A DNA stretch of 33,605 bases from an uncultured Eggerthellaceae bacterium (GCA_949840905.1 CATKXW010000023.1:1-33605); one strand, 5' to 3'; positions 7,315-15,505 are shown, numbered from the stretch's first letter. Notes: generated by a model from the sequence alone, not told the origin. A program made the numbers and translations.

Positions 7315-8920
7315 GCGCATCTACACCTACGACTCCACGCTTCGTGATGGCGGCCAAGCCGAGGGCGTCGCATTCTCCCTCGAAGATAAGCTGCGGCTGG
7401 TCGAGCGCCTCGATAGGTTCGGCATAGACTTCATCGAAGGCGGCTATCCGGCTTCGAACCCGAAGGACATCGCCTTCTACGAGGCGGTGCGCGAGCTGCC
7501 CCTGCGTCACGCTCGCATCGCGGCTTTCGGTTCCACCTGCAAGAAGGGCGTGGCGGCAGAAGAGGACGCGGGGCTGCGCGATCTGCTGCGGAGCGGAGCG
7601 CCGGTGGTCACCATCGTGGGGAAGACGTGGGATGCGCAGGTGATCCGAGCGTTGCAGACCACGCTGGAGGAGAACCTGCGCATGATCGCTGACTCCGTGG
7701 CCTACTTGAAGAGGCAGGGACGTCGGGTGGTGTTCGATGCCGAGCACTTCTTCGACGGTTACAAGGCGAACTCCTCCTATGCGCTCGCATGCGTGCGGGC
7801 GGCCCACGAAGCGGGCGCCGATTCCATCGACCTGTGCGAGACCAACGGCGGCGCGCTGCCCTTCGAGGTGGAGGCCATCGTGGCCACGGTCATCGAGGGG
7901 TTTCCCGGCATAGCGCTGGGCATCCACTGTCACGATGACAGCGGATGCGCTGTGGCCAACACTTTGGCTGCTGTGCGCGCTGGAGCGACGGAGGTTCAAG
8001 GCACCATCGGCGGCATCGGCGAGCGCGTGGGCAACACCGATCTGCTGACGGTCATCGCCGATCTGGAATTGAAGATGGGTCGCACCTGCGTGGGCCCCGA
8101 GAAGCTGCGGGAGCTCACCAGCGTCGCGCAGTATGCGGCCGCAGTGAGCGACCTGTCAGTGGCGGCTCGCCATCCCTACGTGGGGGCGGCCGCTTTCGCC
8201 CATAAAGGCGGCCTGCATGCCAGCGCTATCGCCCGGTTCCCCGAGGCTTATGAGCATGTCGATCCGGCTGCAGTGGGCAATAGGGCGCACATGGTGGTGA
8301 GCGAGCTGGCGGGCAAAGCGTCGCTTCTGGCGAAGGCTCGCAGTCTCGGCTTCGATCTGGAGGCGGCCGGGGTGGATGTGCAGGCGGTGCTCGATGACAT
8401 CAAAGAACGCGAGGCCGATGGCTATTCTTACGAGGTAGCCGACGGTTCGCTGGCTCTGCTGCTGATGCGCCATACCGGCGAGTACGTGCCCATGTTCTCT
8501 TTGGAGAGCTTCCGTGTCATCGTGGACGACCATGAAGATATGGGAGCGTGGGCCAAAGATGCCATGTCGGAGGCCACCATCAAGATACATGTGGGGGAAG
8601 ACCGCTTCGTGGCCACGGGCGAGGGCGTGGGCCCGGTGGGGGCGCTGGCCAATGCGCTGCGCCTGGCCATCATGGAGAGCTATCCGGCCATGGCCGATCT
8701 GGAGCTGCTGGATTACAAGGTGCGCCTGCTCGACGAGAGCCAGGGCACCGATGCCATGACCCGCGTGACCATCACCACCACTGATGGGACGTCTACCTGG
8801 GGCACCGTGAGCGTGTCGGAGAACGTGATCGAAGCATCGTGGAACGCCTTGGTCGATTCCCTGGAATACGGGCTGTACCGAGCGTCGATGAAGAGGGAAC
8901 AGGAAGGCGGCCGCCCATGA
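7268..8920 (+). CDS. cimA: (R)-citramalate synthase
   Basis: Condenses pyruvate with acetyl-CoA to citramalate, the first step of the threonine-independent route to 2-oxobutyrate and isoleucine. The HMG-CoA-lyase-like TIM barrel begins YTYDSTLRDGGQAEG, with the metal/catalytic RD pair. GIHCHDDSG (H220, H222) gives the metal ligands and HKGGLHASA follows near residue 315. A LeuA-type regulatory domain occupies about 420-535. The ~550-aa length and the GYPASNPKD segment fit CimA rather than LeuA. Start: ATG 7268 overlaps ilvE by 47 bases without a ribosome site. TTG 7307 would give MAERIYTYDSTLRDGG, the usual family N-terminus, and overlaps ilvE only at its stop, so it is a serious alternative. 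The gene ends in an ATGA overlap with the next gene. Confidence 0.92.
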   Translation: MARPKSTSIGSLPLAERIYTYDSTLRDGGQAEGVAFSLEDKLRLVERLDRFGIDFIEGGYPASNPKDIAFYEAVRELPLRHARIAAFGSTCKKGVAAEEDAGLRDLLRSGAPVVTIVGKTWDAQVIRALQTTLEENLRMIADSVAYLKRQGRRVVFDAEHFFDGYKANSSYALACVRAAHEAGADSIDLCETNGGALPFEVEAIVATVIEGFPGIALGIHCHDDSGCAVANTLAAVRAGATEVQGTIGGIGERVGNTDLLTVIADLELKMGRTCVGPEKLRELTSVAQYAAAVSDLSVAARHPYVGAAAFAHKGGLHASAIARFPEAYEHVDPAAVGNRAHMVVSELAGKASLLAKARSLGFDLEAAGVDVQAVLDDIKEREADGYSYEVADGSLALLLMRHTGEYVPMFSLESFRVIVDDHEDMGAWAKDAMSEATIKIHVGEDRFVATGEGVGPVGALANALRLAIMESYPAMADLELLDYKVRLLDESQGTDAMTRVTITTTDGTSTWGTVSVSENVIEASWNALVDSLEYGLYRASMKREQEGGRP

Positions 8921-9204
8921 GCGAAGCATCCTTGCGCACCGATGACGTGAACGACCTGCTGCACGTGCTAGCCGCCCTCGACGACGAGGATACCATCTTC
9001 GCGCTGTTGGAGGACCTCTTCACCATTCGCGAGATTCGGGAGACGTCGCAGCGTTTGGCCGTAGCGCGCATGCTGGATGAAGGTGCGTCCTACGCCACCA
9101 TCGAGAAGGCCACGGGTGCCTCGGCCACCACCATAGCACGCGTTTCCAAGTGCCTCGCCTACGGTACCGGTGGCTACCGGACCGCTCTGGGAACATTGAA
9201 GTGA
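8917..9204 (+). CDS. YerC/YecD-family TrpR-like regulator
   Basis: Small helical protein of 95 residues with the TrpR-superfamily layout. An N-terminal helical dimerisation segment (LHVLAALDDEDTIFALLEDL) is followed by a helix-turn-helix (RLAVARMLDEGASYATIEKA, then GASATTIARVSKCL). The family is known as YerC/YecD, relatives of the tryptophan repressor whose ligand is mostly unknown. It starts in an ATGA overlap with cimA, so it is translationally coupled and belongs to the ilvE-cimA operon. Control of that operon is an inference. I see no obvious paired operator near the promoter at 5844. Confidence 0.88.
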   Translation: MSEASLRTDDVNDLLHVLAALDDEDTIFALLEDLFTIREIRETSQRLAVARMLDEGASYATIEKATGASATTIARVSKCLAYGTGGYRTALGTLK

Positions 9205-9248
9205 ACCGCGAACCTTTCCCGGAAGAGCATGCCGAGGCTTCTGCGCTG

Positions 9249-9316
9249 ACTTGCCGATAGCGGATCGAGAGCTTGCGGAACTTGTCAGCCGCGGTGAAGC
9301 AGACAGGGTGCTTCTC
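9249..9316 (-). pseudogene. Duplicated fragment of the rubrerythrin 3' end
   Basis: These 68 bases match 9534-9601 with nine mismatches and no gaps (about 87% identity). The match covers the last ~17 codons of rubrerythrin and about 17 bases past its stop. On the minus strand the copy reads HPVCFTAADKFRKLSIRYRQ against CPICFTAADKFRKF-stop. The first cysteine of the last rubredoxin CxxC is lost, and the stop codon has become serine. No start or upstream part of the gene remains, so it is a non-functional remnant. Confidence 0.85.
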
Positions 9317-9344
9317 TGCGCATTCGTTCTCGCGGATGGGGAGA

Positions 9345-9400
9345 TGAGAAAAAAGGGGGGAGCGCCGTAGGTAAAAGGGGAAGGAAAGAACGGCGCTCCC
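9345..9400 (-). terminator. Intrinsic terminator of the rubrerythrin gene
   Basis: GGGAGCGCCGT (9358-9368) and ACGGCGCTCCC (9390-9400) form an 11-bp stem with a 21-base loop. On the minus strand it is followed by CCCCTTTTTTCTC, a proper U tract, so it works for rubrerythrin, which ends at 9551. The plus strand lacks a U tract after the stem. Confidence 0.85.
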
Positions 9401-9418
9401 AAGATAAAGGAGAGAAGA

Positions 9419-9469
9419 ATGAAGAAGGATGGTAACGGATGCTCTTCGCATCCGACCCCGACTTCCTGA
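9419..9469 (+). CDS. Possible 16-aa micro-ORF (MKKDGNGCSSHPTPTS)
   Basis: AAAGGAG (9406-9412) lies six bases before ATG 9419, the best-looking ribosome site in this region, and the frame closes at TGA 9467-9469. No plus-strand promoter or downstream plus-strand gene is evident. The purine-rich plus strand, opposite the rubrerythrin trailer, could make such a site by chance. Reported at low confidence. Confidence 0.2.
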   Translation: MKKDGNGCSSHPTPTS

Positions 9470-9550
9470 TGCTCAGTATAGGGGGTCTCTCCTTCTCTTC
9501 TCGTTGCGAGCTGACGCGGTTACCGATGCGTCAACTTGCCGATACCGAAT

Positions 9551-10159
9551 CTAGAACTTGCGGAACTTGTCGGCCGCGGTGAAGCAGATGGGGCACTTCT
9601 CGAAGTCGTCGCCTTTGTGGATGTAGCCGCAGATGGGGCACAGGTAGTAGGCGTCGTCATCGGGGCAGTCGATGTTGTTGTAGGCCTGCATGTACAGCTC
9701 GGCGTGCACCGACTCGGCCAGCTTAGCGCGGGTGAACACCTGCACGGCCTTCGTCTCGCCCTCTTCCACGGCCTTCACGATGAAGGACGGGTACATGTCG
9801 GAGGTCTCGTAGATCTCGCCGAGAGCGCCGGCGATGAGGTTGAGGTCGGTCTGGATGCCCTCGGCTTCCGGGGCAGCCGGGCGCTCGTAGTCGGGCTCGA
9901 CGGCGTTGATGACGCTCATCTCCAGGCCGATGTGGATCTGCTCGGCGGCGCTGGTGGCCTCGAACAGGCGAGCGATCTGCTCGTAGCCCTGCTCGCGGGC
10001 GGCGATGGCGCTGGCGGCGTACTTAGCGGAAGCGCCGGTCTCGCCGTTAACGGCAGCCTTCAGGTTCTCGAGGGTGGAGCCCACCTTCGTGATGGCCTCG
10101 GGCACGACATCGAAGTTCGTGGAGTTGTCGACGGTAGGGATCTCGGCTCGAATGTTCAT
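9551..10159 (-). CDS. Rubrerythrin (ferritin-like diiron peroxidase with C-terminal rubredoxin domain)
   Basis: Cytoplasmic NADH-linked peroxidase that reduces hydrogen peroxide in anaerobes. Residues 30-160 form the ferritin-like four-helix bundle. Visible diiron ligands include E40, the E73-x-x-H76 motif (AEQIH) and E149-x-x-H152 (AESVHAELY). The rubredoxin-like end has C174-x-x-C177 (CPICGYIHKGDDF) and C189-x-x-C192 (CPIC), binding one iron. At 202 residues it is slightly longer than the classic ~190. A GAGGAG ribosome site sits four bases before the ATG. A TATACT at 10216-10221 on this strand may be its -10. It is monocistronic, with its own terminator, and a decayed copy of its tail lies beyond that terminator. 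Confidence 0.95.
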   Translation of the reverse strand: MNIRAEIPTVDNSTNFDVVPEAITKVGSTLENLKAAVNGETGASAKYAASAIAAREQGYEQIARLFEATSAAEQIHIGLEMSVINAVEPDYERPAAPEAEGIQTDLNLIAGALGEIYETSDMYPSFIVKAVEEGETKAVQVFTRAKLAESVHAELYMQAYNNIDCPDDDAYYLCPICGYIHKGDDFEKCPICFTAADKFRKF

Positions 10160-10339
10160 AGCACTCCTCTTCGTTCGGTAGGGAACAATATGCGCGACGG
10201 TTCGCGATCCGTATTAGTATAACGCCCGCATCCGCTGCGAGCGGGGTGAGAAACCCGTTATGCTATCATTATCCCTCGCATTGAAACGGCTCGATCCTGG
10301 CCGTTCAGGCCTCATTTCCGCGACCGAGATAGAAGACGC

Positions 10340-11395
10340 ATGAAGAACATCAACGAGATACTGGCGAGCGCCCAAGACACGCCGCATACGTTCGAGGAAT
10401 ACCTCGATTGCTACGCCGATCAGGTGGGCGGTCTGGTGAACGAGTACATCCCCCGCGGCAGCCATGGCGACATGGATCGCTATCTCTACGATCCGCTCGT
10501 GGCTTACAGCCAAAACGGCGGCAAGCGCCATCGGCCGCTCATCTGCTTCGCGGCTTGTCTGGCCGTGGGCGGCGATGCGCAGCTGGCCTCTTCAGCAGCC
10601 GCGGCTATCGAGCACTTCCACACGGCCGCGCTCATCCACGACGACATCGCCGATGAGGCGGAACTGCGCCGCGGCGAGCCGTGCCTGCATCTGACCGAAG
10701 GGCTGGGGCTCGCCATCAACATGGGCGATCTGGCGCTGACCTTGGTGAACGGCACCGTGATGAATGACCCTAACCTCAGCGATGGGGTGAAGGTGCGCGT
10801 GGTGAGCGAGCTCATCGCCATGACGCGGCGCACCGTGGAAGGACAGGCCCTCGACATCGGATGGGCCCGCGACGGTCGCTACGACATAACCCCGGAAGAC
10901 TACCTGGTCATGGCCACCCATAAGACCGCCCATTACTCGGGGGCGGTGCCGCTGGCCATCGGCGCCATCATCGGCGGCGGCAGCGAATCGCAGGTGGAAG
11001 CGCTGCGCAACTATGGTCTCGACACGGGCCTCGCCTTCCAGATCCAAGACGACCTGCTGAACCTGGTGGGCACCGAGGAGTCGACGAAGAAGGACTTCCG
11101 CAGCGACATCACCGAGGGCAAGCGCACCTTGGTAGTGGTCCATGCGCTGCAGAACGCCGAGCCTGCCGAGCGCGACCATCTCATCGAGATACTCTCTTCC
11201 AAGGAGAAGGACCCGGCGGTGCTCGCCGAAGCCGTGGAGCTCATGGAGCGCATCGGCTCGGTGGACTACGTGCGCAACTACGCCGAGAACCTCACTTCCA
11301 TCGCCAAGAACCGCCTGATAGACATGATCGAGCCTTCGATGTCGCGCGACATGCTCGTGTCGATGGCCGATTGGTTCGTCAGCCGGCTGAAGTGA
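10340..11395 (+). CDS. Trans-polyprenyl diphosphate synthase
   Basis: Chain-elongating prenyltransferase that builds the isoprenoid diphosphate used for menaquinone side chains or related lipids. Family marks: GGKRHRP at about 60-66; the first aspartate-rich motif DDIAD (D101, D102, D105) followed by RRG at 110-112; HKTAHYSG in the middle; and FQIQDDLLNLVG near 233-244. The second motif is DDLLN instead of the textbook DDxxD, with N241 in the last place. The 351-aa length is typical. Product length cannot be read from sequence by eye. A menaquinone role is inferred from menG about 4 kb downstream. The following gene starts three bases after the stop region, so the two are coupled. Confidence 0.9.
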   Translation: MKNINEILASAQDTPHTFEEYLDCYADQVGGLVNEYIPRGSHGDMDRYLYDPLVAYSQNGGKRHRPLICFAACLAVGGDAQLASSAAAAIEHFHTAALIHDDIADEAELRRGEPCLHLTEGLGLAINMGDLALTLVNGTVMNDPNLSDGVKVRVVSELIAMTRRTVEGQALDIGWARDGRYDITPEDYLVMATHKTAHYSGAVPLAIGAIIGGGSESQVEALRNYGLDTGLAFQIQDDLLNLVGTEESTKKDFRSDITEGKRTLVVVHALQNAEPAERDHLIEILSSKEKDPAVLAEAVELMERIGSVDYVRNYAENLTSIAKNRLIDMIEPSMSRDMLVSMADWFVSRLK

Positions 11396-11398
11396 TCG

Positions 11399-12331
11399 AT
11401 GAATACCATCCGACTTCACGACACCGGTCCGGCCGTCGAGGACGTGCAGCATCGTCTGATGCTGGTGGGGCGTCTGGATGAGGCTGACATCACCGGTACG
11501 TTCGACGAGCGCACGGCCGAGGCGGTGCGCGCCTTCTGCGTGAAGTTGCATCTGCCCGTTACCGACGAGGTGAACGACAAGGTGTGGGCGGCGCTGGTGG
11601 ATGCTTCGTTCGACCTGGGCGATCGCACGCTGTATCTGCGCATGCCCTACTTCCATGGCCATGACGTGCTGCAGTTGCAGAAAGCCCTGGGCGCGCTCGG
11701 CTTCACCAGTGGTGCCAGCGACGGCATCTTCGGGGCCCATACCGAGCTGGCCCTGCGGAAATTCCAGGTGAACCTCGGTCTGCCCTCCGACGGCATCGCG
11801 GGCGCTTACACCTATGCGGCCCTGCGGAACCTCCAGCATTCCTGGGAAGGAAAGGAAGCCGCGCATCTGCCACGGCCCGTGGGCTTCGCGCGAGCGGCCG
11901 ATGTGCTGGAGCAGAATGCGCTGTGCCTGTTCGGTATCGACGAGTTCACCCGCTCGGTGGCTTCGCGCATGTCGAATCTGAGCCAAGCCACCAACCCGCG
12001 CTCGAAGATCGTCAGCGCCGATGCGCTATCGGTGCCGCCGGACGACTCCATGCTGCTGGTGCATGTGGTGCTGCCCCATACCATCAGCGATGCTGACGAT
12101 GCGCCCAGCCTGTTCGCGGCGGTGCCTCGGGTGGTCTACGGCGATGAGGAGACGTTGTCGTTGCAGCTGCGCAATGCCATCGGCGCCATGAAGGCCCCGC
12201 GCGCACCGAAGCCGCCGCGCATCATCATCGAGCTACCGGGCGATACCTGGGAAGATGCCGGTGCCAACCGCTCCGCCCAGCACTTCGCCATCACCCTGCT
12301 CGACGCTCTGTGCTCAGCGTTGTTCGAGTGA
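11399..12331 (+). CDS. Protein with two peptidoglycan-binding domains and no export signal (CwlM-like?)
   Basis: Of its 310 residues, about 1-65 and 75-145 are two PG_binding_1 repeats. The second is classic (DGIFGAHTELALRKFQ followed by LPSDGIAGAYTYAAL). Residues ~150-310 are not recognised with confidence. The end (IIIELPGDTWEDAG, then a helix SAQHFAITLLDALCSALF) has the feel of a zinc-amidase tail, but I cannot find the His/Glu zinc ligands. There is no signal peptide and no membrane segment. The actinobacterial protein CwlM, a cytoplasmic regulator of peptidoglycan precursor synthesis, also has two such domains followed by an amidase-like domain, so a CwlM-like role is possible but tentative. 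It begins three bases after the prenyl synthase stop. Confidence 0.75.
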   Translation: MNTIRLHDTGPAVEDVQHRLMLVGRLDEADITGTFDERTAEAVRAFCVKLHLPVTDEVNDKVWAALVDASFDLGDRTLYLRMPYFHGHDVLQLQKALGALGFTSGASDGIFGAHTELALRKFQVNLGLPSDGIAGAYTYAALRNLQHSWEGKEAAHLPRPVGFARAADVLEQNALCLFGIDEFTRSVASRMSNLSQATNPRSKIVSADALSVPPDDSMLLVHVVLPHTISDADDAPSLFAAVPRVVYGDEETLSLQLRNAIGAMKAPRAPKPPRIIIELPGDTWEDAGANRSAQHFAITLLDALCSALFE

Positions 12332-12447
12332 GATGAGCGGATATTCGCTAGTTGCGGTGATGATCGCGGAGCCTGTTGGCGGCGATCAGCGACGACCCTT
12401 CGGCGTGTCCGGAGGGTGTTGCGGTTTCGCTGGCGGGGCTGCCGTTC

Positions 12448-12453
12448 TAGAAT
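12448..12453 (+). promoter_or_regulatory. Putative -10 element placing transcription start at the tsaE-tsaB-rimI-tsaD start codon
   Basis: TAGAAT ends six bases before ATG 12460, so transcription would start at or next to the A of the start codon and the message would be leaderless. The only purine patch before the ATG (AGGACG) is too close to act as a good ribosome site. The -35 region (TTTCGC at 12425-12430) is poor. Confidence 0.35.
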
Positions 12454-12459
12454 AGGACG

Positions 12460-15400
12460 ATGCAGAACAGACCCGTACATATATATAGCGTTCGGAACGA
12501 GGCAGACCTCGATGGGGCGGCTGCGGCGTTGGCGTGGTGGTTGGCGCCGGGGGACGTGGTGGTGCTCTCGGGCGATCTTGGGGCCGGCAAGACGCGGTTC
12601 ACCCAAGGGATAGCTCGGGCCCTGGGCGTTTCAGAGGCGGTGGTGAGCCCCACCTTCAACATCCTGCTCGCCTATGAGGACGGGCGCATCCCGCTGTATC
12701 ATCTGGACCTCTATCGGTTGCAAGATGAAGGGGAGCTGGAGGATATCGATTTCTACTCGCTGGTGGGGGCCGATTCGCCTGGCGCGGCGCTCGTCGAATG
12801 GGGCGAGCGGTTCCCGAAGGCGCTGCCCGAGGACGCGCTGTTCGTTGCGATGACCGTGGAGGCGGATGGCACCCGTGAGGTGAGCGCGCGTGCCACGGGG
12901 CCTCGGAGCGCCGAGCTGCTGCGGCAGTGGCGCGAAGAAGACCCGTCGAGCGGTGAGGCGTCGGTGGCTGGCATGGAAAGGCCATGCTGCGAGGGCGATG
13001 GCGTCACCGCTGCTATCGCTGAGGGCGCGGCGACGGGAGAGCGCTACGTGCTCGCTTTCGATACGGCCAACGAGATGATAGCCATCGGCCTGGGCGTCCT
13101 CGATGGTGCGACGCGCACCATCACGCTGCGGGCCAGCTGCGAGGTGGTGGCCCATCGAGCATCGAACACTCAGCTGCTGCCGCGCATCGAGGAGCTGACG
13201 GCGCGCGCGAGCGTGCCGCGTGAGGCCATCGCGTGCGTGGTGGTGGGTCGCGGCCCGGGCTCCTTCACCGGTGTGCGCATCGCCATGGCTACGGCCAAGG
13301 GCATCGCCAGCGCTCTCGGATGTTCCCTCTGCGGCGTGTCGAGCCTGGATGCCGTAGCATGGAATGCCTGGTCGCACGGCATACGCGGCCAGATGCTGGT
13401 GTTGGCCGATGCCATGCGCAAGGAGGTGTATCCCGCTTGGTTTCGCTCGGATGCCGACGGTGTGGCGCGCCTGGGAGCCGACCGAGTGGTGAAGGCGCAG
13501 GCGTTCGCCGAGGAGGCGGCCGCACAGCCGGCCTCCGAAGCGCCTCTCACGGTGGTAGGCGATGCCTTGGAGAAGCACGGTGCGCTATTCGAAGGGATGG
13601 GCATCGTGGCACCGCGGGAGGCGTGGACGCCGAGCGGTGCGGGGCTTCTGGGCGCAGCGCAGGCGGCTTGGCGCGCTGGCGAGATCGACCCGTTCGATGT
13701 CGCCCGGCATCATCCGGGGCTGCTACTGCCCGTCTACACGCGTCTGTCGGATGCGGAGGAGAACGAGCGGGTGCGCATGGCTTTCTGCGCTCCGAAGGAT
13801 CTGCGCACCGGTGTGGGCTCGCGAGGCGCGGCGGGCGCGAGCGGTCGTGCGACCATGCACGAGAAGGCCCTGGCTCGTCCGCTGCTCGTGTCTGCGAATG
13901 CTGCGGGGATCCCGGCGCTCGCGTTGCGGCCATTGAGCGCCGAGCGTCTGGCGGAGGCGGTGGCTCTCGATCAGGTGGCCATGGCCGGTGATACGTGGAG
14001 CGAAGCGCTGTTCGCAGACGAGCTGCCGCGTCGCGACCGCAGCTGGTGGATGGCCCTCGCGCCTCTTCCTGACGGGGAGGGCGCGGCTTTGGTGGGCTTC
14101 GCGGGCGGGATGGTGGTCGACGGTGAGCTGCAGATATTGAAGGTGGCTGTCGACCCGTCGCTGCGGCGGCGGGGCATCGCCACCGAGCTGGTGCTGCGGG
14201 TGGCCGAGGACGCCCGGAACCTGGGAGCCGATCGCTGCTCTCTCGAAGTGCGCGCCTCCAACGAAGGGGCTCAGCATCTCTATCGCGCGTTGGGTCTCGT
14301 TCCCATCGGGAGGCGACCGCGCTACTACCGCGATCGCGAGGATGCCCTCATCATGGAGGGCCCGCTGCCCGGGGCTTCCCATGATGTGGCCGGCATGGCG
14401 GTGCAGCATCATGAGGACACCGTGCGCCGGGCGGATGGGATCCGTTCGTTAGAGGCACCGCTCATACTGGCCATCGAGTCGTCATGCGACGAGACCGCCG
14501 CCGCCGTGATCGACGGCACGGGAGCCTTGCGCGCTGACGTGCTCGCCTCCCAGATAGACTTCCATGCCCGTTTCGGCGGCGTGGTGCCCGAGATAGCTAG
14601 CCGCAAGCATATCGAGGCTATCGTAGGGGTGTGCGACCAGTGCCTAGAAGCGGCTAGCGCCAACAGCGGGACGCCTGTGCGCTGGTGCGATCTGGACGCT
14701 ATCGCTGCTACCTACACGCCAGGTCTGGTGGGCGCGCTGGTGGTGGGCGTCGCTTTCGCGAAGGGAGCCGCATGGGCTCTCGACGTGCCGTTCATCGGCG
14801 TGAACCATTTGGAGGGGCACCTCTACGCCAACAAGCTGGGGGATGCCTCCTTCGCCCCGCCGGCGGTGGTCTCTCTGGTTTCCGGCGGCAACACGATGCT
14901 GGTTCATATGCGCGATTTCGGGGACCATGAGGTGCTCGGCAGCACCATCGATGACGCGGTGGGCGAGGCGTTCGACAAGGTGGCCAAGGCTTTGGGCCTC
15001 GGCTATCCGGGCGGTCCGGTCATAGCGCGCCTGGCGCAAGAGGGCGATCCGTGCGCCATTCCCTTCCCACGGGCCATGCTCCATTCGGGCGATCTGCGCT
15101 TCTCGCTGTCGGGCTTGAAGACGGCCGTGGTCACCTATATCGAGAAGGAAGAGCGGCAGGGGCGTCCCTTGAACCTGCCCGACATCGCGGCTAGCTTTCA
15201 GCAGGCGGTGGTCGACGTGCAGGTGGCGAAGGCTGAGGCCGCCCTTGTTCAGAGCGGTGCTCCGACGTTCTGCCTCGGTGGCGGCGTAGCGGCCAATCCG
15301 GTGTTGCGGGCGGCCTATGAGGAGATGTGCGCGCGTCGGCGGGTGAAGCTGGTCATGCCGCCTCTGCACTCCTGCGGCGACAACGCCGGCATGATAGCTC

Positions 15401-15489
15401 TCGTGGCTCTCGATCGGTACCGCGCAGGTCGCACGTTCCCGCTGTCGGCCGACGCGTTCGCCCATAGCGACCTCGAAGAACCCTACTGA
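12460..15489 (+). CDS. Four-part fusion TsaE-TsaB-RimI-TsaD: t6A37 tRNA modification complex with ribosomal S18 acetyltransferase
   Basis: One uninterrupted 1009-aa frame. Residues 1-158 are TsaE: Walker A SGDLGAGKT (37-45), SPTF (63-66), DLYRL (83-87), VEWGER. About 196-432 are TsaB: LAFDTAN, then GRGPGSFTGVRIAMATAKG (263-281). About 480-637 are RimI, a GNAT acetyltransferase: KVAVDPSLRRRGIATELVLR (acetyl-CoA loop) and HLYRALGLV. About 667-1009 are TsaD: AIESSCDETAAAV, the metal ligands H783 and H787 in NHLEGHLYA, SGGNT, and D974 in GDNAGM. TsaB, TsaD and TsaE together transfer threonylcarbamoyl to A37 of ANN-decoding tRNAs; RimI acetylates ribosomal protein S18. Linkers are about 35, 50 and 30 residues. 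The order matches separate tsaE-tsaB-rimI-tsaD genes in Bacillus (ydiBCDE), so the fusion keeps an ancestral operon order. All visible active-site motifs are intact. menG follows 16 bases later. Confidence 0.95.
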   Translation: MQNRPVHIYSVRNEADLDGAAAALAWWLAPGDVVVLSGDLGAGKTRFTQGIARALGVSEAVVSPTFNILLAYEDGRIPLYHLDLYRLQDEGELEDIDFYSLVGADSPGAALVEWGERFPKALPEDALFVAMTVEADGTREVSARATGPRSAELLRQWREEDPSSGEASVAGMERPCCEGDGVTAAIAEGAATGERYVLAFDTANEMIAIGLGVLDGATRTITLRASCEVVAHRASNTQLLPRIEELTARASVPREAIACVVVGRGPGSFTGVRIAMATAKGIASALGCSLCGVSSLDAVAWNAWSHGIRGQMLVLADAMRKEVYPAWFRSDADGVARLGADRVVKAQAFAEEAAAQPASEAPLTVVGDALEKHGALFEGMGIVAPREAWTPSGAGLLGAAQAAWRAGEIDPFDVARHHPGLLLPVYTRLSDAEENERVRMAFCAPKDLRTGVGSRGAAGASGRATMHEKALARPLLVSANAAGIPALALRPLSAERLAEAVALDQVAMAGDTWSEALFADELPRRDRSWWMALAPLPDGEGAALVGFAGGMVVDGELQILKVAVDPSLRRRGIATELVLRVAEDARNLGADRCSLEVRASNEGAQHLYRALGLVPIGRRPRYYRDREDALIMEGPLPGASHDVAGMAVQHHEDTVRRADGIRSLEAPLILAIESSCDETAAAVIDGTGALRADVLASQIDFHARFGGVVPEIASRKHIEAIVGVCDQCLEAASANSGTPVRWCDLDAIAATYTPGLVGALVVGVAFAKGAAWALDVPFIGVNHLEGHLYANKLGDASFAPPAVVSLVSGGNTMLVHMRDFGDHEVLGSTIDDAVGEAFDKVAKALGLGYPGGPVIARLAQEGDPCAIPFPRAMLHSGDLRFSLSGLKTAVVTYIEKEERQGRPLNLPDIAASFQQAVVDVQVAKAEAALVQSGAPTFCLGGGVAANPVLRAAYEEMCARRRVKLVMPPLHSCGDNAGMIALVALDRYRAGRTFPLSADAFAHSDLEEPY

Positions 15490-15505
15490 TAGGAAGAGCG
15501 AGCCT

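Larger units (their letters stand above)
9205..9550. other. 346-bp intergenic region with rubrerythrin fragment and terminator
   Basis: Between the convergent yerC-like gene and rubrerythrin this region holds a decayed copy of the rubrerythrin 3' end (9249-9316), the minus-strand terminator (9345-9400), a purine-rich plus strand at about 9345-9430, and a 7-bp hairpin CGGATGC-TCTTC-GCATCCG (9436-9454). A 16-codon plus-strand ORF (9419-9469) has a perfect ribosome site. Nothing else recognisable. Confidence 0.7.
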
